Origin: Diplolepis rosae
Taxonomy: Eukaryota > Arthropoda > Insecta > Hymenoptera > Diplolepididae
Assembly: GCA_030998225.1 (NCBI GenBank)
Contig: JAPYXD010000308.1
Coordinates: 754,001-818,000 of the forward strand
DNA length: 64,000 bases
Reading direction: 5' to 3'
Shown here: piece after piece, positions 55,947-64,000 of the stretch
Numbering within the stretch: the stretch's first letter is position 1
How the letters are laid out: each line of letters begins with the position of its first letter
The notes under the pieces: model-generated
Database searches by the model: none
Told to the model about the DNA's origin: nothing
The model's input: the letters and a program-made list of their open reading frames with translations, nothing else
Translations under genes and position numbers: made by a program

Positions 55947-56998
55947 CACAGAGAGAAATTTTAGGTTTCACTGACCAAAGTTTTTTTGTTAAAATCGTCT
56001 TTACAAAAATTTTAAAGTTCTCATGACAATCATGGTAGTGGCTGTCATACATTGGAAAAGTGTTTACTCCAACTGCAAGGAACGTTACTGAGACCACGAT
56101 TCTGGTACTTGAAATACCATAGCGCTGCGGTTATAGGAACCAAAGTCCATCGTAAAGCCGCGCATAGAGTTTAGTTAAAATGACTAACTCTACGGACAGT
56201 AAATACCCAGCCAAAATTATTTTTGAGGTTATAGGTATGGTTCTCTTCGTTATCAAAATACGAATTCAATTTGATTAGAAAAAATAAAGTTTCACCGAAA
56301 AGATCTAAGAAAAATAATCCGGTATAATGATATTTATGATAACTTTCGTCGATTAAGTTAAAAAATTGTCACTTTTTTCATCACCATAAACTTTTTTTGA
56401 CTGACTATAGTTTTGACAAAATACGACGAGACAGCAACATTGGAACGCTTTGCATTGTCCCCGAACAAAATCGTTTATCATTCAGAAAGAATTGTCAAAC
56501 TATATTTATAATAGAATTATTTACCTGATAATGCTTGGCACGGTGAAATATAGTCCAGGAATCGAGAACGAGAATTGGCAGGATTCAACTTAGGCTGCAT
56601 ATCTTTTTGGAAGTAACTACTTATCTCCAGTGCAGTGCAAGTTAAATTGTGTGACTATTACAAGATTTAATAGTTGTCACGACAGGCTTACCTCGTTGTA
56701 AAAAATGAAAGTTATACTTGATTTGTCTAGCGCAACAGCGAACGCTGCGGTTGTAGTAACCAAAGGAGCTTGGCAGTACACATAAAGAAAATGTACGTGT
56801 ACTAACCGTTGGGGTACGTATAAAGCTCATTCTAATCATCAACTTTGGTCACAACAACCGAATACACAAAAAAGTCCAAATTACTGTCATGATAACTATA
56901 AAAGTAGTAGCTTCTCTCAACTTTTTTGGTCAAGGCAACTACTGTACAAAAAATTTATGTGCTATGTGCACAGAAACCAAAGCCGATTTCTCTCAGTG
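55947..56998. mobile_element. 1.05 kb CACTGAG-clan element nested in E1
   Basis: Left CACAGAGAGAAATTTTAGGT and right GCCGATTTCTCTCAGTG are inverted, with TA flanks (55945-55946; 56999-57000). The E1 sequence around it is continuous with other copies (GGCATCAA/TGCGTCAG). Internal direct repeats include GCTGCGGTT(A/G)TAG near 56115 and 56747. No domain in its frames. Confidence 0.8.
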
Positions 56999-57630
56999 TA
57001 TGCGTCAGTGGGTTTACGTGAAATGTACAAGTATATCACTGACGCTCGAGGAGCTTCAAACGATAGTTCGGTAAAATAAGCGTCGGGCGTGTTACTTTAA
57101 CCGGCAGTAGAGTGGTTTTCTTGATTTAAAAAAAATTCTTACCTCAAGCCTGCCATTAGTCATTCACACCATTCAGTCGCATCCAATCATATTATTCATC
57201 ATAAATGCAGTTAACACACAACTTCATATATATATATAAACCTAATAACTACACTCAGTTATAGGACAATACGCTCTCGTCGAATCACGCACACACTCGT
57301 TTACAATGCTGGGACATAAAATTTGGAACTTTCATATATAGTGACTGCAAAAATTATTCAGAGCTTGTGAGAGTACCAGTTTTTGGGCCTCACTTGAGTA
57401 AAAATAAATCAACTTCTTTTATAAATTATTCATAAAGTATAAAAAAAATTCAATACAATTAATTAATTATTATAATTATTAATATATACAATGTATTACA
57501 ATATGATTATTAATTGATATATAATATGAATTTTTGAAATATATATTCAAAAATTGCATTATTATCAAAAGGTATCTTGTGTAAGAACATTTATAACAAG
57601 ATTCTTTAATTTTCTATGTTGTATACATTA

Positions 57631-58488
57631 CTCTGCAAAAGTTTAAGTTCACCTGTTGTTTAAGCCATTGTCGAAGTGTCTTAATTTTTATAAAAAAAGT
57701 TAACATTTTTCTTTTGATAATAATATGAATGTTAATAAGAAATGTTATCTAATGATCCCAAGTTGAAGGCAAAATGTTAATTTTATAAGAATATATTACA
57801 AAAAACGTCAAATTTCGATCTTTTTGGAAAATGTTCATAACTCTAAAAATAATAAACATTTTAAAAAGTTTTTGGTCTTATTTTAAAGGAAAATCTTCAT
57901 AGTAATTTGCTAACTGTTCAAGATATTTTCAGAACTTTTTCCTGATTTTTACCCTGGGGTCAAACATGCGATACAAAATAGTTGTAAATTTTTTAAAATT
58001 TGTAGGTTTTCATAAGAGCTTTTTATAATTCAATGTATATTATATTTAGATAGAATTTAGGAATATTTATGAAAATATTGATATTTTATATTTATTTATA
58101 TAATGTATAGAGTACAGTCTTTATTTGAAATGTTACGTTGTTTTTGTACCATTTTTGACCCCGGGGTAGAATACAGGATGAAATTCTAAGAATATCTTGA
58201 TTAGTTAGCAATTTACGATGAAGACTTACCTTTAAAATGAGACCAAAATCTATTTAAAGTGTTAGTTATTTTTAGAGTTATTAACGTTTTCCAAGAAGAT
58301 CGAAATTTGACGTTTTATGTAATATATTTTTATAAAATTAACATTTTTCCTTCAGCTTGAGATAATTAGATGCAAAAGTTTATTAAAATTCATGTTATTA
58401 TCAAAAGAAAAATGTTAACGTTAAAAAAAAAAAAATTAAGACACTTCGGCAATGGCTTAAACAACAGGTGAACTTAAACTTTTCAGGG
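57631..58488. mobile_element. Tc1-like long-palindrome element
   Basis: Ends CTCTGCAAAAGTTTAAGTTC / GAACTTAAACTTTTCAGGG with TA at 57629-57630 and 58489-58490. The arms are about 330 bp of moderate identity (GGTCAAA/GACCCCGGGGT, TCAAATTTCGATC). The central 180 bp is unpaired. No coding. GCAAAAGTTTAAGTTC-type ends with TA fit Tc1-like non-autonomous elements. Confidence 0.8.
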
Positions 58489-58574
58489 TAGCGTTTTTTC
58501 AAAAGATGTATTTTAAAATTGTGTATCCTAAATTATTATTGTGCTTAATAAATACTGTTATCAAGACTTTTGCA

Positions 58575-58735
58575 TTTATTTGCATTTATTTGCGATATAA
58601 GAGTTTTAAATTGTTTACGAGGACACCTGTCGGCAACGTATCCTATCTGATACGCGACTAGTGATTCTCCGATAATGTAGGCAGTGGCAGAAATTTCAAA
58701 TTCAACTAATTAATTTGAATTAATTTAAAAAACTT
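58575..58735 (+). repeat. SINE body without insertion (empty site)
   Basis: ACCTGTCGGCAACGTATCCT, TCTGATACGCGACTAGTG, GTAGGCAGTGGCAGAAATTT and AACTAATTAATT form one uninterrupted stretch. It equals the SINE flanks on both sides of the 20988-24130 insertion. Confidence 0.8.
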
Positions 58736-58990
58736 CAAAAATAAAGAAGTAGTCATAAATGAATTAAGAAAAAAATATTAATCAAGAATTTGTTAAAATT
58801 AAAGACTAGATTATAGATTCATTTATCTAGATTATGTGGAACTTTTGAATAAATGATATAAACTGTTAGACTAAATCAGGATTTAAAAAAAAAAAGTGTT
58901 GGATCAGAAAAATTACTTTGTTTCACTATATTGACTATAGTTCTCATTGTAGTCACTTATTATTCACTTTTGGATAGGACTGAAATTTAA

Positions 58991-59587
58991 GGGGTCGCCT
59001 CATGAAAACCTGAAAAAAAGTTTTGTTATGATCTAATTGTATCTTACCAAAACTTTGAAGCGCGTTTTCTCAAAACCACGTTTTTTAAACCTGCGTGCAG
59101 GATTACACAAAAAGTTATCAACCGATTGACCTCAACTACATTTCATTTTCTTGATAATAAACAATTATTATATATGAACCACAGATATTTATATTTTTAT
59201 CAATATTTCACACTGTTTATGCAACAATATTAACAAATTTCACCGCGGAAAATCGTAAATTTTGATTTTAACAGAACAAAGTAGTGAATTTTCTATTGTC
59301 TTTGACTTTTTAGTGGTTCATATAGAATAAACAAGGGTACGGAATAAAAAAAAAAAAATTTCATTGATTTCAGATAAAAATTACGGACTACTCCAGTCGC
59401 AAGGCATCCCAGTCCGCCATGAATAACGCCGCCATTTTGGAAAATTTTGACTAGGTTTTTTTTTGCAATGTTGTTCAGAAGTAGCTTAAAATAAATGTAA
59501 AAATTCATGGATGTATATCGTTTCTTTCTTGACAAACGAAAATGATTAAAAAGAACCTTTTTTCCGGGTGTTTCATAGGGCGACCCC
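58991..59587. mobile_element. TTAA element, ends GGGGTCGCC(T/C)(C/T)ATGAAA
   Basis: Left TTAA then GGGGTCGCCTCATGAAAA. The right end TTTCATAGGGCGACCCC is its imperfect inverse, and the right flank GTTT has decayed from TTAA. The 111-codon minus frame inside (59293-59628) is chance. Confidence 0.7.
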
Positions 59588-59859
59588 GTTTCAATGAAAG
59601 CTTCTAAAAAAGTTGTCGAAATTTCCATTGACTAGTAATCCAATAGTCGATGATAATTAAAGAAAGTTTCGACAACTAATATTACTAGTGCAGGAGCGTT
59701 AACTTTAATCTATTGGGATCAAAAAATTGAATTTTTTATAATTATACTACTACCACTAGTAATAATATATATTTTTAGAAATCTTTAATGCACGCTTTCA
59801 TACTTTACTCTACACTTCTGAATTTTACTGAACTGTGATTCATTCTTGAACATTGTGTA

Positions 59860-60665
59860 CACTAAGAGACTTTTCGTTAGAGTAAATGATAAAATTGAAT
59901 GAAAATTTAGTATAATGTTGTTTTAAAATGGGGAAAGCCGAGGTTTTATTACACTTATTCATATTATGGCATCGAAATTTAATATAGTCATAACAGTATT
60001 TAAAAAATGTAGAAGAAAAAAGGTAAATGAAGTTCGCAACGTAGCTGTAGAAACGAAAAAGTAATTTTTGAGCATTTGAGGTTGAAGACGACAAACATCC
60101 CCGCTGGGTTTGGGGATGAATTTTTTTTCCTAATTAATTGACACTAAATGCTACAATATCCAGTCTTAAAATTCTAGGTATCGAGCATAGTTTGATTTTC
60201 CAAATTTTTTATTCATATTTTTGGGCATTTGGGGTTGAAAATGACAAACATCCCCGCTAGGTTTGGGGATGAAAATTTTTTCCTAATTAATTGGCAATAA
60301 ATGTTACAATATCCAGTCCTAAAATTTTAGGTATCGAGCTTATACTTCGGTTTTTTGTTTTTTTTACGTTTTTCGGTATTCAAAGGATGAAATGCATGCG
60401 GATGGGTTGTTTTTGTGCAATATTGCTATTTAGACTTGATTAAAATAGATTTGAACGGCTAGAACCTTTTTTTTTCCTAAAATTGGAATTTTACTTTTTC
60501 GTTGCTACAGCGACGTTGCGAACTTCATTTACCTAAAGAAAAATTAGTATTTTAAATACCAAATATTATAAATCTCCATTCGAAAAATTTAGAATACGAA
60601 AAAATTATATTATGATTACTAAATTTTCTAAAAATAATTGTAATTAATATAATAACAAATAATTG
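59860..60665. mobile_element. Second copy of CACTGAGAGAC element, right end lost
   Basis: It starts CACTAAGAGACTTTTCGTTA after TA (59858-59859). Its sequence matches the inverted right half and the middle of 39261-40375. The right boundary is replaced by a SINE scrap (60676-60725, GCGTCTTTTTTTCCACAGAA). It holds the nested element at 60023. Confidence 0.75.
60023..60532. mobile_element. 510-bp MITE, ends GTAAATGAAGTTCGCAACG
   Basis: Inverted ends of about 42 bp (GTAAATGAAGTTCGCAACGT, then GCTGTAG and AACGAAAAAGTAA). Inside are two tandem copies of a unit of about 153 bp, starting ATTTTTG(A/G)GCATTTG at 60063 and 60217. Each contains CATCCCCGCT(G/A)GGTTTGG. It is nested in the 59860 element, so it is the youngest layer there. 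Confidence 0.8.
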
Positions 60666-60842
60666 TAATAAAAGTTGAAAGCGTCTTTTTTTCCACAGAA
60701 AGATTTTCAAATTCTTTGAATATTTGTATATCAAAAATGATTACAGTGTTACTAAATAATTTCTAATTCGTCCATATATCCAAACATTGATCGAAAGTTG
60801 AGTAAAATTACTTAAACTATTTCTCTCCGTGTGTTATTGCAG

Positions 60843-60941
60843 CAGTTCTGCCTGGCAAAAAGGATACGACACGACAAGTCGTTTTCGACTTACCGCGTTT
60901 GCCGCACAATATTCCTCTCACACGTAATCAGCTCAAGCGCA
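60843..60941 (+). CDS. Candidate 99-bp exon, unidentified protein
   Basis: Open through VLPGKKDTTRQVVFDLPRLP then HNIPLTRNQLKR. It is bounded by an acceptor-like GTGTTATTGCAG (with a NAGNAG alternative, CAGCAG) and a donor-like GCA/GTAATAAG. It is GC-richer than its surroundings and its length is a multiple of three. The acceptor lies 10 bases outside the E1 right end at 60831, so E1 would sit at the end of the upstream intron. I do not recognise the peptide. It could equally be a fragment of an old element. No neighbouring exon was found. Confidence 0.3.
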
Positions 60942-60949
60942 GTAATAAG

Positions 60950-61510
60950 TTCTTATCATTAATTATTTACATTAATTTCTTTTTGTATCTAGTAAAGAAA
61001 TTATGCCAAATTCATAAAGAATTTTTCAAACATATACTTTTTGTTAGGAACTGATTATAGATACCTTTAAGATAACTTTGCCCAGATAAGATTTTTTGTA
61101 GTATAAGCAATATAATTTTTATGTTAATTACTAATTTTTTCAAATGCATACAAAATTTGAGTATTTTGAACAATAGGATCAGTCCATTACTTTTTATACT
61201 GTCGCATTCGATCGAGAAATAAAAATTTAAAAATAGGAAGAAATTTAGAAAAACCAAAGAAGTAATAAAATAAGACTTGAGGAGAGTCGAGCATATTATA
61301 CGATATTCTCGTTTTTTTGCACATTACTTATTTCTTAATAAATACAGCAAAAGTTTCAAAAAGGATGCACACTCATGTGTCCGCACATGCGAGTATATGT
61401 ACATGTATTCGACAGACAACAGACGATCGTTGGACAGAGATACTCTTATGTCTACCTGTCCTTTGCTGACCTGCATCTATGCTTTCCCTGTGACTATTCC
61501 GAAAAAGACC
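60950..61510. other. No recognisable gene
   Basis: AT-rich. The 99-codon frame at 61277-61576 crosses into a mariner end and has no domain. Confidence 0.4.
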
Positions 61511-61518
61511 CTATTGTA

Positions 61519-61560
61519 CGAGGGTCGTTCTGTAAGTAATGTATGTAAAAAAACAAGTAA
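61519..61560. repeat. Solitary mariner terminal repeat
   Basis: TA followed by CGAGGGTCGTTCTGTAAGTA matches the well-known end of a group of insect mariners. No partner end or transposase is visible within 1.5 kb. Confidence 0.5.
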
Positions 61561-61955
61561 AAAATTTTCTTTTTAACAAATTCACCTTTATTTCTCATCT
61601 TAGTTTAGACTGTATTCACTAAAATGTTTTTCAACGTGTACATTATGACACAATAGATTGAGTTATGATAGTCAATTATTAGAAGAAACTTGCCCAACTG
61701 AAATAATTTATTGTTAGTTATAGAATAATAAACGTATAATATACACCATGTCGAAGAAAACCAACTAGAAAGGAACTGCAAGAGGAATCGAAAGTCACCT
61801 GTATGTGCCGAGTGAGTGATGGTCTAGTGCACAGTCAATCAAGTTGTGACTAGATCCACACTCATTAAGCACGTTTAGGAATATTCAACACATCATGTCA
61901 GATTTTCAGTATTAAAGCACACAGAAAACAAATTTAAAAAATCTGCCCGCCTCGT
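61561..61955. other. No recognisable feature
   Basis: AT-rich. No gene or repeat boundary. Confidence 0.4.
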
Positions 61956-62990
61956 GGGCACATTCTCATCGTACGCAAGTTTGAGCGCGCCTAGGGCGCG
62001 CGATTCGATCGTCGCGCTTCGCGCTCCGTTCTTTCTGGACTTCGCGCTTCGCGCTCGGTCTTGTGCTCTTCGGATACATTTAAGTTTATTTCTTATAATT
62101 TGATACTGAAGCTCAAACCAATTTTATAATAATATTACAGATGATGTGAATTACACATTTTCTCAAAGTCACTCTATTTCTTTTTGAATTTAAGTGAAAC
62201 AGGAGATTCAATTTACTTAAGGCTCTATCAGACTTAATGAACACATTCTCATCATGACGCTCGCGCTTCGCGCTCGATTTTCTGTATACATTTCAGTAAC
62301 TTTTTAATAAATTACATGATTAAAATAATTTATTTTCTTCCAAATCTCTCAAAAAGAAAAAACAATCGTAGACTTTATTTAAGGAAACGATTTTGCAGAA
62401 CCACGCTTATTTTTGGTGAAAAAAATCGAATTTTTTTAATATTAAAAATGAAAACATAAAATATACATCCTGTCCCGAAATGTCTTAATAAGAATTTGTA
62501 AACCTAATTTAGGCAAACAATTTCGCATGTAAACGTTTTTTTTGTATCTCACATATTTTGTCTAAAAAATGGAATTTTTGAATTTTAAACGTATTTTTTG
62601 GAATTGAAACGAAAAATATATGTTTTATCAGAAACTGCGTCAGACAAAATTTGTAGATCTTTTTGAAACGAACAACTTTGTATTCTTACGTTTTTTTCGT
62701 ATTTTACATATTATTGTTAAAAAATTGAATTTTGGATTTTCAATAGTTTTTTTTTAATTAAAAAGAAAAATATGCATCTTATGAAAAAATGTTACAATTC
62801 AAATTTGTAGGTCTTTATGTAGAAAATAATATTGTATCATAACGTTTTTTCGTATCTCGTATAATTTAACTGGAAAATGGAATTTTGATATTGACTTTTT
62901 TCGAATTTGAATATGCTGTAACATTTCTAATTTTGATTTAATCAAAAAATGTTATCAGGATAATTTGTAAAGATTTATGAGCACTATCAA
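61956..62990. repeat. GC-palindrome repeat followed by a decayed about 153-bp tandem array
   Basis: CACATTCTCATC plus CGCGCTTCGCGCTCG blocks recur (61959-62093; 62240-62300), the first with three palindromic GCGCTTCGCGCTC-like cores. From about 62383 to 62990 four diverged units (near 62383, 62536, 62691, 62844) share TTTTTTCGTAT, AAAATGGAATTTT and a TTTGTA(G/A)A(T/G)(C/T)TTT block. Confidence 0.55.
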
Positions 62991-64000
62991 AAACCAGCAT
63001 TGAAATTTTTGATTTTTTAAAAAAAAGCGTACAAAGAAGAAAGCTATAGTGACCTTTTGACACACAAAATAGTATGGCTGAAGTAATCAGATTTCCTTTC
63101 GAAGTTACTTAGAAACTCTGAAACAAACTCACTAAGCTAAAGTTTATGTGAACAAGTTGATCCAGTTTCCATATTTTTGCGCCCATAATACAGTTTTGTC
63201 TTCAAAATTTGGGAAGTAATACAGAAGGTAAAATCAATCGTAGATAAACGACTTTTGGTTATGATGATGTATCTTCTTCATCATTAGTAAATATATAGGG
63301 TCGGTTCTAGACACAAATTCCTGTAACCGATATTTACCGACCTTGAGAAGCTTCGATTGGTTTCGTTCCAAGCTAAGTCTAGAAGTTTCAAGAAAGAGTT
63401 CGAAGCATATCAAATGATTTCTTTTTAGAGCTAGAATTGTTTTTGGTAATGAAATTCATATAACATCTCCCTGTTAGACTGCAGTAATCTGATATTTAAC
63501 GTTTATGACATTCAATCACACTTGAGATATATGAAGAACAATTCCCCTCTCTTTTTTTTAAACAAAGATAGAAACATTTGCCATTATAAAACGATACATC
63601 TCACTGTTAACAACAATCATTTGTTATTGAAATCTGAATCCTTTACTTATATATGGGTCATTTCATGAGAGATGTACAGTCAAAATTTTTGTTTTCGGCG
63701 AAATATTTTTTTTTGTCTTTTTACTTCGAAAATAATCGACATTTCGAGATATAATTTTTTTAAGTTTGGCACTCGGGAAATTTTTTTTTTCTAACAGCTC
63801 ACTGTAAAAGCAGTTTTGAATATAAAATTATAACCCTTGCACTTGAAATGCGCGAAAGAGTACAAGCTTTCAAAAAAGTTATAGCACACATTTCGTTGTT
63901 TTTTTTGTAATAACAATATAGTACATTCTTATAAACAATTGAATTTTTTAAATTTGGAACTAATTGTTTTCCGATTTTTTTGTTTCTAAATTTTGGAATG
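62991..64000. other. No recognisable feature
   Basis: AT-rich DNA to the window edge. No frame, domain or repeat end recognised. Confidence 0.4.

Larger units (their letters stand above)
54203..60831. mobile_element. Outer E1 element containing at least six insertions
   Basis: Left end CACGGAGAAAAATAGTTGGA at 54203 and right end AACTATTTCTCTCCGTG at 60831 share TG flanks (54201-54202; 60832-60833). E1 sequence is present in pieces: 54203-54289, 55830-55946, 56999-57628, 58489-58570, 58735-58985, 59640-59859 and 60720-60831. It is interrupted in turn by an E1 copy, a CACTGAG element, a Tc1-like palindrome, a SINE body, a TTAA element and a second CACTGAGAGAC element. A third partial E1 left end (54290-54375) sits between the outer and inner copies. 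Confidence 0.75.

Noticed and set aside
1..64000. CRISPR arrays, bacterial operons, rRNA genes, endogenous viral genes
   Set aside because: No regularly spaced short repeats, no ribosomal RNA sequence, no viral structural or replication domains. All polymerase-like sequence belongs to the LINE.

Overview
The window is a repeat-dense, AT-rich, gene-poor stretch of what looks like an insect nuclear genome. The evidence is several decayed mariner transposases of different subfamilies, an RNase H-bearing non-LTR retrotransposon, Penelope-like retroelements with GIY-YIG and hammerhead-ribozyme sequences, and many miniature inverted-repeat elements. A hymenopteran or other holometabolous insect is my best guess, but no diagnostic host gene is present. 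I see no intact host protein-coding gene, no rRNA gene, no CRISPR array and no bacterial operon structure. Nearly everything identifiable is mobile DNA or its debris, usually nested several layers deep.

Layout. 0.5-2.4 kb: a Tc1/mariner-like transposase relic fused to a pogo-like relic. 3.2-4.1 kb: a mariner relic (minus) abutting the 3' end of a 5 kb minus-strand LINE (4.1-9.4 kb), which is split by a TTAA-flanked element. 9.9-11.1 kb: a full-length Mos1-like mariner with matching ends. 11.3-19.8 kb: two copies of a repeat called E1 here (ends CACGGAGAAAAATAG), bracketing a Penelope-like insertion with a 12-bp target duplication, a small MITE and a near-perfect 723-bp palindrome. 20.6-25.0 kb: a tRNA-derived SINE interrupted by a 3.1 kb element (its empty site exists at 58.6 kb) that itself holds a mariner holding a TTAA element; then a Penelope GIY-YIG relic. 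27.3-29.2 kb: an element with 6-bp target duplications that carries another mariner, itself hit in frame by a 46-bp palindrome. 30.4-31.3 kb: a TA-flanked inverted-repeat element. 32.2-33.2 kb: a CpG-richer island. 35.0-36.5 kb: two TTAA elements sharing one TTAA. 37-45 kb: MITEs and decayed tandem repeats. 46.1-47.4 kb: a mellifera-like mariner. 48.2-52.8 kb: a large foldback structure whose left arm was invaded by a hammerhead-linked satellite. 54.2-60.8 kb: an outer E1 element containing six or more nested insertions, one of them another complete E1. 61-64 kb: decayed tandem repeats.

Four mobile systems dominate. The first is a clan of otherwise unrelated elements that all begin CAC(T/G)GAGA and make 2-bp TA/CA/TG duplications. 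The second is a set of TTAA-flanked elements beginning GGGG, as expected of Kolobok-like transposition. The third is Penelope-like retroelements carrying type I hammerhead motifs. The fourth is TA-flanked mariner/Tc1 elements, all with broken transposases. Two short stretches (52.9-53.2 kb minus; 60.84-60.94 kb plus) read like coding sequence that I cannot name.
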